Of a DNA stretch of 64,000 nucleotides, positions 40,601 through 43,166 are shown in pieces (position 1 is the first letter of the stretch; each line of letters starts with the position of its first letter). Position numbers and translations under genes: made by a program. Under the pieces are notes generated by a model. The model saw only the letters and a list, made by a program, of their open reading frames with translations. It had not been told where the DNA came from and did not search any database. Where the stretch lies: the NCBI RefSeq assembly GCF_008806595.1, contig NZ_VZRB01000036.1, forward strand, positions 20,432 to 84,431. The letters run 5' to 3'. The DNA comes from Streptomyces luteolifulvus. GTDB lineage: Bacteria > Actinomycetota > Actinomycetes > Streptomycetales > Streptomycetaceae.

Positions 40601-41122
40601 GAAGCGCGGGCCCGGCTGCTGCCCGCCGGGACGCTGCTGGAGGCCGACCCGGAGTCGTACGTCCGCTTCATCGTGGACGGCGTCGAGCACACCTTGCTAC
40701 GGGTCACCGTGTCGGGTCGCGACCCCGGCTCCGTCCCCCTAGTGCTCGCGGGCGACGCCGACGGACATCACGTCACGCTCCATGACGCCGGGCGCGACCG
40801 GCGGGACGCCGACCTGCGGCACGCCGTGAACCAGAACCTCGCCCACTACGGGCCGGATCTGGAGGCGATCGCGGAGGCACTGGAGCGCGACCACCCCGGG
40901 CGCGCCGAGCCCCGCACGGCGCTGGCGCGCGCCCTCGCCGACCTGCACCGGTTGCGAGAAAACGGGGCCGACCCGGCCGCCCTGGCGCGGGCCGAGGCCG
41001 AGGCGGTGCGGGCCTTCGCGGCAGCGGCCACGGACGGGTACGGGTCCCCTGAGGACGACTGGCAGCTGCGCCTCGGCCGACCGCCCGCCGCCACCCTGCC
41101 GTCCGTGGACTGGTCGTTCTGA
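19697..41122 (+). CDS. Giant (7,141-residue) T7SS-linked polymorphic-toxin-like multidomain protein
   Basis: One uninterrupted 21.4-kb frame with a GAGG ribosome site. The N-terminus (residues 1-105) is the WXG100-like domain of actinobacterial polymorphic toxins (MAINPPEGIADFLGFVSGME), followed by a hydrophobic helical region (about 110-200) and a Pro/Thr-rich linker (about 270-430). Order thereafter: helical module (430-700); His/Cys repeat 1 (H954, C990); helical domain; metzincin-like site HELLHYAGLPD (H1758) with a Met-turn; repeat 2 (H1871, C1907); two Fic-like helical units (about 2038-2370); helical domain copy 2; a third Fic-like unit; repeat 3 (H3177, C3213); OmpA-like segment (about 3345-3465); an HD-like helical region (FHDIEKA, H4188); divergent repeat 4 (H4592, C4636); five beta-rich modules (about 5120-6625); an acidic low-complexity stretch (about 6640-6825); and a C-terminal domain. 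Public annotation calls similar giant actinobacterial proteins lonely Cys domain-containing (memory). Export by this T7SS is likely; the toxic activity, if any, is undetermined. Confidence 0.93.
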   Translation: MAINPPEGIADFLGFVSGMEWPQADEDLMRRVSEHYASIARDLETLSGYVIELIPIVKNDFDGEAADAFLVAMNDLTGQTAGANQLEQTAELSRQLSAVALKVANQVEYTKIMAILQLVQLLAEILFATIFSPFTFGASWGPVSAAFLATREGVHQLFRWLLQTIISQTFIGIVGGIFQDTVIQLYQLGAGHTTSWNTESLIDSIKQGALTGVVAGPLEILAHYGGKLLGRLLGGKTPESIISKRVDDVLNKVDDTLDDIVPNPKPDIRTAGTGLKSNLDDIASKTDKDLPPIPPNKTPNEVTPPPVPPKTVGDGVPPTTTTSRPRTETPGGTTPKEKPNAPASGATGAPAKGKGGVPTTSEGDVPTPGKTATPSTDKPDIPAANRTETIGGHDAPGTGKAAAGDTPTVGTPAKAPDTSAVGRVAGDAGTRLDDLLVTKEARSAFAKDVGDLLGGVSRNLETGFMRLGEGTIADSFSKKMGDVFSKHLGQAGAREAGEEFGEMLTRKWVRLGADHTDLPELLTKAMGDFGRLAPLKNLADSMPNLFARSEHSNALARIFKQENPLQGSPMYQLGGAISSLLNEGTNEMLSEGFYNLIFGDGTFKVSGGPFASGVAMGALSHGLHRAFEPITVRYQNWVLTHQHADNPHDSKYFGLLHPINIASFVANMTGNPAPWPVPRPTSEAQDQSFTRDMKDMVKWVFSNPITGTPFFADLPQRPDVTVESDGDGAFTPLDLDLGPSFGDQIAKDPLFLNEPDGDSSTDAGGKKEGEKDPDTAAEPAQVTVSSDLSSLLGGDRESLTPDLTDQHQDRATARPMTQSSGNPFTTPVTPQTIPPAHTEMPAQAEPTTGPLPHPLQTEIDEAAANGLDYLIPHDGADDDTLLPVGDGGGDDDGNRHPDDDRGIGDDQGDGTTLPVEAPVQDIPSGIAVGVLSPAQTTALQAIPQRPGVFVVGMHTDPRTPHNPDAVLKALTDAHDDGRLDGVTEIQFTACNLATPVHESTVKSVMSGLWKHRTTTDTTTPDPLTARAADAPVWYIPTTNSDTADGHLLTAQHIGLTPDGKIAVVDQGAWHVYSDSGAPDHTPTRITPQADTLPDDAVRFLFRTPAVDTEHPDAVKFGQGGNGDGSSSGSRSGSGTSSNNPSNQAPPGDGLPASTEDLVRIRYMEASQTYERRLADYLSTLADVQEVARVLSRTVWDKLKDRPNVHHELGTKSIEMPGAVGADRGALKQVVDAGNLRERMTMFFNSIASQALPQRVQQKPSYPESIARERPQRIDNPDLGDYRKAETKIKELQRTGADPQELGKLNEKWQALDSVLRPFKKADAVPPLSGPEQALAVNSSGKLRWIPGGSRFTLKMDTPVQHESEERGRLVMAGTSGSAYSFHRYAQLMADRWNIPIDHQTLRLAIIATFVGQGHHSLPEVFAGSSAFAENYGGGTRQDIEALRMPAPPQAPGRDHYRALGVLPEEVLRAHVAENGLFPDEIAEQYRLQLFQEYAEAQSSDDSDSDAMDIDSGDPRPRTSSGNKRALDDDDDRTTKYPRDDGSPAVPEDSPHTLPGQQLPQEVNPADRPIPADRWSAWRWTPGRQDVPPPARIRTERFDPSANPDATGPFPGTADRRIGDGTLAGRRTLISADVQRFNVPPDGDNAPGGAVRLVQITLPVVVDDSHSASDVAALRDRLQDLLDTHVNLGFQLPRSRDQLHMEVRLDPVAPTQDGVKGEDWVTVSRDAGTGNRSDQLHFRLHADDTDPDVRSRDDAMLLHELLHYAGLPDRYHDAETLFRHTPDRADASGVMATTALPDGTLPHRYLEAIEDVTESGSVLHDNTGPGTWITSPPEASVRDIPSGIAVGVLTPAQTTALQAVPRRPGVFVVGMHTDPRTPHDPDAVLKALTDAHDEGRLDNITEIQFTACNLATPDHENTVRTVMSGLWKHRATTGTTTPDPLTARAADTPVWYIPTTNGDTEGGGHLLTAQHIGLTPDGKIAVVDQGAWHIYSDSGDPDHTPTRITPDADTLPDSTVRFPTPALTAPHPEAVKFGQDDGPPNLLSRHLPRERWPALLSDPASADLLAEVTETRRSRGDIWHTMNADTYRKLRNQLPAEARSDLPKATVDDAFSLYQSEFSAADSADERIRAVADLMQNLHTDAEGELLRPDVEILLQRLLLDEGFPPTLLYDKARTTAFWRDNDTVVLTAELTLGMAGVLDAGNAPLTGEPTVAPAATPSDEALSELLPGGPDERQKSLLRELLDSARLQGSPLHTLDGHSYFGLRSRVEGNPLEVPGTEVREAVDQVFGKYRETLATATTRVDQLRAVADALLSLYEKPLPIGSSETALTVLSRFLVPRMLLDLGITPIPLPNKLHIESAWTKPANPGKRSNRLRTFATSVAEAVMAAHPSWARPLTSAPEEGGTPDVTPPDITPLDVTPPNHQAPDTSTSTENPAPHDSPEHHGDGDDAPEPRDWRAELDALGTRTAEETTAYLVLPESPLSMVGRADRLLRTDDRPYTTLVMELPPGTEHWLTVRVPAGDAVDTGDGRLLVGKDRLATVTLTGPADTIASLQDFERGLRGPGSPEQPLPLAVLSRVGQALYANPGHDEHHTAVWTASRLAYAEASRDAERALGEYLTHVPDVQRQVQALVETAWEKLSDKDRIALGTAANTGSGSVGNKLTTLEAVVKNGNIREQMHMLVTGVHGPLLDKLKLTKPAPRILKRERSAEGTEQAKKIQQQADVVQNLEREKARLQSEEANNPRLGELLRDQDHRRRTELRPEETVPPLSRRERDHALDNGRLTWEPGERHRQIALKTESQVTAETTGGLMSAGTSNTTYFTLTVVHEMAKQWGVKVDFRLVRLALMADMLPIGHHTFHEIMTASAAFEQDVLAKEQRPTGAPPYAHVLSYTDDWGRFRSLPPLTENTLREAMPGGRFPDEVALGLEAHERTPDALALLPSVPRTLRALPDSELTPLLEGTPGLTDRAAGLLREALGDGGNANRDWLRLHADSYLHLIERVTRPDDRVQDPQTGVWDELGSILERLHEVAEPYVPQPDDVRDRFDRAFDDYYAALAGDPGHGTRLTAVAELVLKLRTEIPPSSNTHVSTALGIVTQRLLVDQGYPPALWREDVGAPGFWPDDAASLVRKLETAIGDFTRHQPVRQTPTGVAVGPMNAAQSRALASLPPSPGVFVVGLHTDPDAPHNPDVILKALTDAHDQGRLDGITKIRFTACNLATPDHEATVQTVMSGLWKHRAKGSTDPDSPAPLTALAANAPVWYVPGGDGLFTAHHVGVTTDGRVTVVGGSADWRLYTDTGTRDHTADGGTAVGDSGAPVGAVHLTQHEGPAHGDAVKFGGEDGDTESSSFSLTSDGLASRQWTIDFGKGEKTLTEEGRTVIRDLARELFPELVRRANSTSWDALDIRVTAGGNNRFPGAADKVGMERARAVSDALAAEIRELAVERDLAHVESLAMFTPTTRGRDITGLDLTGDASPSVLRRRGTILAELHPLQRVLERSDTMNLNELAVFQQLADLTDSHRMTFSLDELVGSRVYETSAATPLDEHNVVFRLETQEADRSTRRDWASGLVTFTSDTRVEVVSFESTESGRSLVTLREVLPDDREDGPLDGPPRDAPVLGLPGVAYAGPSRPFDSTLVHRKDETEFTEEVTEEVTDETTGETTGEVTVETRTKIDSRYEFRKALYIHRGEVEVEMTEKGPRVRFYTAVTNQTPLVIDRESGNVTAERYKDIQQDPDTGEVVVATGPNMGGTLWTGIGTPARAVAWAMKYKAENPDANRPLIRSYLVPLHVYHQITSTAIPEGDVNSLGDVYRGSESLVPQGLRDPLAVPSTSAEAAYRKRWEAREKGSAPDPIDGPTPLTDRTINTDQPGERNQFGIRGSHLALLRESILPNSLITYYEREDRQDLTPEDEGAAHSKNGTILHVDSLRDRLGIPGVGAPQLKSDYNPWVQNKKHVNSSDKLRNISNQLRQFYSTWQQSRQQPADRRPSLLVDPDATVLAYDKRLDALEKFLKDHNEYLRDENGADLTFEFLRVPDHDAMSPAEAAAKDTVEQFMVDTVLTWASHAEIGYLLSRQHQEVKGDRNVSDAPLMHDFDEMRRRRKEDVRVQLRAGEDLTRLWRAGEPTHRLINRLIRDYPELSLLYGEICAPSERYTFFQHAQMVLGQYLKLAHRDMDDDRRVVPVDAIVKAILFHDIEKANSKVMYGDDKDPDQEPDPEEKKPKKGPKKKEQHDYEAEHRGAVDLMSRYRHLWGDVDNDKDLARTYRAAVMMVDSDPLGFYYRKKFHAKDPGPNRDAAFHWIVSAYMRLQGKPLVTSDGTTRYLATLDDADTEGIRRLFHEFHQYYQADFSSYTKYSGYHDYEAPEKSRQGQTLSPENPGVFEAAPRQPAKEATGKETFTQQFVSDEDQDPLDPGNRYGTGPKMAETSPVGETHGLRFVFDTKYETMYAEIAKMFASDEDVRVNFRRVGGERMRSDAKALGDEANAKAPAPDAVPPGNDNTTPADQEGNKGAPVDLLDDGDDNLLGFMELGNGKVPVPGTPQSSAERIDELVASLTLSHQDNGTHHLVDPDTDPAEADRIRGAVGRFPRDDRFFTLASHVAGTDGAPTWRGERVTAHELAVVLSRLADDGVWDTTRPLQFAACGLGENMERSYAADTLRALRELRPDLPLTAYAPRSTLWFVPSVTGPFTTDTTGPGHTAVARKVVWGTDGTPRLVPDHWVRLFLPPGRDAAVETTLLGAHMPPDGQLSPDDGPTTTAAPNGYLTDGGDTSRDFSEAVPFGQTGNGEGPSTSQQQQEPLEPSPVSSTAPTPRAPWYVGEGKALGDGRVVSVSGHAQMERDLKLAGAELRNAGMGAETAAKVMKRLTPVLSSTDAGDWNDFLRNGAVFHTRGKVVIVTARPDDLTHHAAQPKEQLAPYASRNQAVTNRAVSAGGNLSAAGAVDAAVKLANMTNVTGTVPSVKVQAGTTYATSRTATADTQGAGRTLLKEMHEFDGDVRVQVHVLDKDTTRKAEFAFPLRLRLALPEGTDRSGDGRTWKVVAPEALKSVPSTVNAIAPGPLLTDLASAMTKAGYAPDVSAAFVSTVATDLFNEKALKDANQWWSTGSLTSGVFSAGGFPKKSTVGHFVVGAELTGLRRMGLTSGKLQVREDFSDAFGVKSSSKFGDKSGLTLGASFLTNPDGPMVVPSVELALNVARSHNSDVGGSDKTKVKVKHAEEKQVEYHATARFHVEFMSSSTRTPLSFDSTLELAVGVPASQAGTFEAGLLGPVPTEFVPDRPRPDAPATPTPSRLRLMGQAVRALLRLARQEPSANFDVGAARPFPSGGMPDPAGLLKIAGRHPIEIATSTGTLPDGPVWTRLRDHSRVTVVPGTDEYCLADATAPEPAFRYHVNAAGEVTAAQRLRTSTFTELFGPLEPGDAGIARLTRLSADRPWLGFAVLDDSEVPLHIPDPPREGGPVLTVLKGGGGALDVQGALRHPVEQTVRNLAATDAAAAEQPMQVLTDLVSELEDFAARRRLVEVRIDARYRDRDALTERLAGNAYLSIRDGDDPRQPAAYLMRVDENGALLGPFRQRDFGSDPLEPPALASRNGLGPGVVGELPGSEQVLKTALDWLDRHLERTGLKKRLSEEEYAQFHRELTAAFGTTGMRARFPKLLGSGVPLVLKAGNQELRLHLRSELLGLRGEPVKSDLSLTRSVTRSANQTVGVGDQVSVSATAGATVRVDTREKQRFEPGSKVGLTVTPSNVKNSVATTVKASREKETSGPHTVFTYTAVHHLTATVHDAKGNQVSGSSLRIEGDDVSAVVRVGDDHLANDTTAHRISTGLVTEFLLSDDPDWLGRAGATEFVLPRDGLGGIHPEFLSARLLTHSVVALVAEHGGARTPKPGDEEFDRHSGDTVGALRRGLTPEIEDALAPHFLQSRFEQLTSPHGAVFPLPPDSSGRAQALTVRLRLGEPVHEGTGTGTNLTYTAETGTKSSTGSTRSFGYGGGLSVGGYASLAGKSVSASVSAEASRTHTKARTVASAGTGTSTATYKGTSHRYRADAYYEITHHTWQPDGTFSTTPSGHSTGKRYVKVEGGVELTVPDHQARVLGMPDTGPRPAVPHGPRTYVDADLAKAVSHVEKLGADIVLTEIKNLLGTLKGIPDHLGDDVPTDFSLALETVFSPEALRANFAALSTTSVRQVVKLRQPGGGTRMIGIRVTAEVGDPRYEGPRDQVTLAMGDTATRSTASASAVSDKGGGQLSLALKATDANGLSRGGAKIGAGADTSVGRTKTVTVSERDQHSFEVTGTAQEFSHPVSYTVQIFEGSEPHQLIRLAGAALNAPVQLIDRATDGRAGRWFAEQWGGQWEKVFPSGHKPAGTKTIEDREVRLLVPDHLTRAGATAPAPVVPVGRVRPQGPTAVTPEVQRLTKDLAPAVQALSLPGLGGIVKWLPTAAALPRRVAENDTGTLTREDLAPATLAGLRTDLLTTEQNLRANIRQLLDGGYTVPVADGEEVTVRMVVRRTRHLASAEFDSNVETEVREQETERERERTTLAWSGSVVPDGPVHTMGSGTPEGPGVAGVTTTLGGSLGIGGEHGHSLSTSRSETVDERDKKKGTQHYYKADVTWVLTGSRRTTVEIEVDGGLIGLLQDEPADGLADKHEGLFERKPDPEPTPEPTPEPTPEPAGEGEREGEGETAPKTDTETDPDVRTEGQEQDQDQGEDRDENRGEDQGKDRHENQDENQDQDENRGEHQDENQDQGDDELDQDPGENREADEAEDQDEGAGENQDQRDDRNPDDDGYEADDEDEGDSDGEDHGENRHQDETETQNQHDDQNPDDDGYETDDEDGTEAGRPSVVVTLAADIDTDTSTTPLDPTRPAPPASVPTVTITPTTHTPLVSPAPVLRVTEYEAVGTVSRPRRVGETRMAVPEGLEQIALTLNGPPRDAESFPVYRLERPVGTAEGRPALQVSDDRRFAVPDQRGGAQEFYATADAVAEARARLLPAGTLLEADPESYVRFIVDGVEHTLLRVTVSGRDPGSVPLVLAGDADGHHVTLHDAGRDRRDADLRHAVNQNLAHYGPDLEAIAEALERDHPGRAEPRTALARALADLHRLRENGADPAALARAEAEAVRAFAAAATDGYGSPEDDWQLRLGRPPAATLPSVDWSF
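22457..23050 (+). repeat. His/Cys repeat 1 inside the giant protein
   Basis: About 195 codons encoding a unit that starts with IPSGIAVGVL and ends near the Phe of VKFGQ. Two residues stand out: His954 in FVVGMHTD and Cys990 in IQFTACNLATP, each after a predicted beta strand and separated by 36 residues. A later part holds PVWYIP and a beta-rich tail. Position and strand context of His and Cys resemble the dyad of clan CD (caspase/C80-like) cysteine peptidases; this is inference. The DNA is close to identical to repeat 2. Confidence 0.85.
23158..24180 (+). other. Helical domain copy 1 in the giant protein
   Basis: Encodes residues about 1155-1495. Shared landmarks with a second copy at 27421-28500 are YMEAS...YLSTLADVQ, VVDAGNLRERM, GTSGSAYSFHRYAQLMADRW, FVGQGHHSLPEVFAGSSAF and a final LPEEVLRA...PDEI. 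The first third looks like a long helical hairpin and the rest a compact helical domain with a conserved GHHSxxE-type motif. I do not recognise the fold. Confidence 0.65.
24560..25140 (+). other. Metzincin-like zinc metalloprotease segment in the giant protein
   Basis: Residues about 1622-1815 contain HELLHYAGLPD (H1758, E1759, H1762, G1765, D1768), i.e. HExxHxxGxxD, followed by a Met-turn candidate in ASGVMATT. HExxHxxGxxD with Asp as third ligand is the pattern of snapalysin-type metzincins of Streptomyces. An upstream strand/helix pattern (VQITLPVVV, LHMEVRLD) fits a small alpha/beta protease domain. It could cleave the giant protein itself or a target. Confidence 0.75.
25208..25800 (+). 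repeat. His/Cys repeat 2 inside the giant protein
   Basis: This is a direct DNA repeat of 22457-23050, displaced by about 2.75 kb and differing at only scattered positions (over the first 210 bp most differences are third-position changes). The conserved residues are His1871 (FVVGMHTD) and Cys1907 (IQFTACNLA), again 36 residues apart. It follows directly after the metzincin-like domain. Confidence 0.85.
27421..28500 (+). other. Helical domain copy 2 in the giant protein
   Basis: Encodes residues about 2576-2935, the second copy of the helical domain, with YAEASRDAERALGEYLTHVP, VVKNGNIREQM, SAGTSNTTYFTLTVVHEMA and PIGHHTFHEIMTASAAF in the same order as copy 1. Conservation of GHH(S/T)xxE in both copies suggests a metal or substrate site, but the family is unknown to me. 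Confidence 0.65.
29120..29700 (+). repeat. His/Cys repeat 3 inside the giant protein
   Basis: A third copy (GVAVGPMNAAQSRALASLPP onward), more diverged than copies 1 and 2. It keeps His3177 in FVVGLHTD and Cys3213 in IRFTACNLATP with the same spacing of 36 residues, and the PVWYVP motif. It ends with VKFGGEDG, immediately before the OmpA-like segment. Confidence 0.83.
31860..32560 (+). other. HD-superfamily-like helical segment in the giant protein
   Basis: Residues about 4055-4290 show FFQHAQMVL (H4153), then ILFHDIEKA (H4188, D4189) after a hydrophobic helix, then AEHRGAVDLM and VDSDPLGFYY. The H...HD...D order is that of HD-family phosphohydrolases. A Lys/Glu-rich insert (KKPKKGPKKKEQ) interrupts it. 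The match rests on motif order only. Confidence 0.45.
33307..33870 (+). repeat. Divergent His/Cys repeat 4 inside the giant protein
   Basis: This segment shares little overall identity with copies 1-3 but repeats their plan: a strand ending in His (FTLASHVAG, H4592), a helix, a strand ending in Cys (LQFAACGLG, C4636) and then LWFVP matching VWYIP. The His-Cys distance is 44 rather than 36. The conserved plan despite divergence points to a functional constraint on the His and Cys. Confidence 0.7.
34090..39600 (+). other. Beta-rich module array (five units) in the giant protein
   Basis: Five Ser/Thr/Gly-rich segments lie near 35060-35450, 36640-37110, 37480-37950, 38215-38810 and 39135-39570. 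Each has a long alternating polar/small-hydrophobic stretch (e.g. GGGLSVGGYASLAGKSVSAS) that ends in a conserved-looking strand (YHATARFHVEF, YRADAYYEITHH, YYKADVTWVLTG). Helical spacers separate them. The pattern suggests long amphipathic hairpins, as in pore-forming or beta-solenoid proteins; the fold is not established. Confidence 0.55.
39614..40170 (+). repeat. Acidic low-complexity tract in the giant protein
   Basis: About 185 codons dominated by Asp, Glu, Gln, Asn and Arg, with short units like EPTP (four times), DENQDQ and NPDDDGYE(A/T)DDED. At DNA level it is a run of imperfect GAC/CAG/GAG/AAC repeats. It separates the beta-rich modules from the C-terminal domain and is probably disordered. 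Confidence 0.85.
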
Positions 41123-41219
41123 TCCGCCCGCGCCCGGTCTGAACCGTGCCCGGCGTTCCGTGCGTTCCCCCGGGAGCGTACGGCCGCCGGGCCGCCCCGA
41201 CCCAGAACAGGATCCCGTC

Positions 41220-41654
41220 ATGACCGATCCCGAGCCTCAGCCGGAGTTCCGGCTCGCCTCCGTCTTCGACCACGCGGACCCGGTGACGGGTCCGGGCTTC
41301 GCCCCGGACCACCCGGTGGTCGAGGACCCGGAGCTGCGCGCCCTGCTGCTGGAGCGGCTGGCCGCTGGGACACCCGTGCTCGCAACGCCGGTGCTGATGG
41401 ACGACGTGCTGACCCCCTCCCGGGTCGCGGAGGTGCCGCTCACCTTCCGTACAGACGGGCGATGGGTGTGGACGGACACCGTCCAGTACTACCTGGAGCA
41501 CTACGCGCTCGCCCCCGACCCCGACCTGATCGCGCACCTGAGCGAGCCCGGCTACACAGCTCCGGGCCCCCTCGGGCAGGACGTCGTCGAGCGGGCCGCC
41601 GCCTTCGTCCTGACCCCGGCGCCGGAAGGGACGGAAATCCTTCCGCTCGGCTGA
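41220..41654 (+). CDS. Small partner of the giant protein (candidate immunity or chaperone)
   Basis: The 144-residue acidic protein starts at the ATG at 41220, 97 bp after the giant gene, in the same direction. It has no signal peptide or membrane segment. The most distinctive stretch is FRTDGRWVWTDTVQYYLEHY, followed by PDPDLIAHL. I recall similar TDGxWVW...YYL proteins as small unknowns beside actinobacterial toxin genes, though this is memory. Size, acidity and position directly after a polymorphic-toxin-like gene make an immunity or chaperone role the leading hypothesis. No named family can be assigned. Confidence 0.72.
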   Translation: MTDPEPQPEFRLASVFDHADPVTGPGFAPDHPVVEDPELRALLLERLAAGTPVLATPVLMDDVLTPSRVAEVPLTFRTDGRWVWTDTVQYYLEHYALAPDPDLIAHLSEPGYTAPGPLGQDVVERAAAFVLTPAPEGTEILPLG

Positions 41655-41735
41655 CCAGGGCAGTGAACCACGGGGCTCCGCAGGTCCGTTCGTACGTGCG
41701 CGGAGGGTTCGCGACGATCGAGAGGACCAAGGGGA

Positions 41736-43076
41736 ATGACGGTGGACGAGAACGAGGTGCGGGCCGGGAACGCCGCAGGGCAGGCCGCGGCGGCCATCAG
41801 CCTGCCGGCGGTCGCCTGGCAGCAGGCGGCCGAGGAACCGGAGCCTCAGGGGAAGTCCCAGGAGGAGTCCGAAGGCAGGCCGGCCGAAGGTGCCGTGGCG
41901 CCGGGACCGGCCCCGGAGGCCGCCGCCGAGCCGGAGCCCTCGGCCGTACCCTCCGGCTCCGTCCCGGCCGTGCCCGCCGCCCACGGCGAGACCGGGACCG
42001 ACACCGGGGCCGATGCCGGAACCGACTCCGAGGGCGAGGACGCTCCGGAGAGCATCCCCGGCAGCGGGACGCAGGCGTCATCCGACGCGGACGGCCTCGC
42101 GGCGGCCGCCGCGCCGGCGGCGCAGGCCGAGTCCCGGTCCGCTCGACGGCTCTCGAAGCCGATGATCGCGGCGGCGGCCACCTCGGGCGTGGTCCTGATG
42201 GGCGTGCCGCTTGTGCTCTCGCACCTCAGCGGCGGTTCCGGACCGGGTCCCGTGCCGCCGCGCCCCGCCGGGTACAACCGGGCCGACGGCGGTCCCGGCG
42301 GCTTCGTGCCCAGGGCCGACACGCCGGAAAAGGGCTCCTCGGCCGCCGGGAAGGGCCCCCGGTCCGGCGTCGGCGCCGGGGTGGGCGTGAGTGTCCCCGC
42401 CGGCCTGACGCCGACCTCCTCCCAGGCGCCCGGCACCGGCCGGGGCGCCGCTCACGGCGGCTCCGCGCCCACAACAGCCCCCGCCGGGCCCGGGGAAACC
42501 ACCTCCACCCCCAAGACGCCGGCCACCCAGGCGCCGGCTGCTCCGGCGAAGCCGAAGTACTCGGCCGTGGCAGGGCCGAACTGCGCAAGCACGGGCGCGA
42601 GTTTCACCTACAGCGGCTGGTACACGGACGGCAAGGAGGGCTGGCAGAAGTACGGCTCCGGCGGCTACGCGGGCAGCGGCTGCAACGGCGGCTTCTTCTC
42701 TCTGCCGATGTCCGGGAAGGCGGGCTCGGACGCCGGGAACTCGCTGCGCTGGATCTTCCGCACCGGCGCCGTCACCTCCGGCACCTGTCAGGTCTCGGTG
42801 CACATCCCCAGCAACACCGACATCAAGGCGGTCGGCGGCAAACCGTCGTACTACACGGTGCACGCGGGTACCACGGGGAACGACCCGATCCTGCGGACCT
42901 TCAACCTCGACCAGCCGTCCCTGCGGGGCCAGTGGGTGAGCGCGGGCGGCGTCCACATCACCGGCGGGGTGCTGACGGTGAAGCTTCACGACCGGGGCCT
43001 CGACTGGTCCGGGTCGCGGAAGACCTACGCCCACCACGCGGGCGACGCCGCCCGCGTCCAGTGCACCGCCGACTGA
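41736..43076 (+). CDS. Membrane-anchored protein with golvesin-like extracellular domain
   Basis: The 446-residue protein has a long acidic/Pro-rich cytosolic N-terminus (about 1-140), one transmembrane helix (PMIAAAATSGVVLMGVPLVL, about 145-165), a Pro/Gly/Thr-rich stalk (about 170-275) and a C-terminal beta-sandwich of about 165 residues. That domain has YSGWYTDGKEGW, RWIFRTGAV, YYTVHAG, NLDQPS and VKLHDRGLDW, a layout reminiscent of golvesin-type carbohydrate-binding modules. It holds four cysteines that could pair. Orientation is type II (C-terminus outside). The start ATG has AAGGGG just upstream. A role in binding the cell wall or exported effectors at the outer face is possible. A strong hairpin follows its stop codon. 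Confidence 0.78.
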   Translation: MTVDENEVRAGNAAGQAAAAISLPAVAWQQAAEEPEPQGKSQEESEGRPAEGAVAPGPAPEAAAEPEPSAVPSGSVPAVPAAHGETGTDTGADAGTDSEGEDAPESIPGSGTQASSDADGLAAAAAPAAQAESRSARRLSKPMIAAAATSGVVLMGVPLVLSHLSGGSGPGPVPPRPAGYNRADGGPGGFVPRADTPEKGSSAAGKGPRSGVGAGVGVSVPAGLTPTSSQAPGTGRGAAHGGSAPTTAPAGPGETTSTPKTPATQAPAAPAKPKYSAVAGPNCASTGASFTYSGWYTDGKEGWQKYGSGGYAGSGCNGGFFSLPMSGKAGSDAGNSLRWIFRTGAVTSGTCQVSVHIPSNTDIKAVGGKPSYYTVHAGTTGNDPILRTFNLDQPSLRGQWVSAGGVHITGGVLTVKLHDRGLDWSGSRKTYAHHAGDAARVQCTAD

Positions 43077-43077
43077 G

Positions 43078-43105
43078 GCGGCCCGGCCGTCCCCGGCCGG
43101 GCCGC
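43078..43105 (+). terminator. Perfect GC-rich hairpin after the golvesin-like gene
   Basis: GCGGCCCGGCC (43078-43088) pairs perfectly with GGCCGGGCCGC (43095-43105) around a 6-base loop. It overlaps the last base region of the preceding stop and lacks a U-tract, which is normal for Streptomyces terminators. It may end or attenuate the upstream transcript before the beta-helix/AAA gene. Confidence 0.7.
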
Positions 43106-43166
43106 TCCTGAGGCCCACGCCCCCGATGCCCGTCTCCAAGGCCCACCACGAAGGGAACATCCACGC

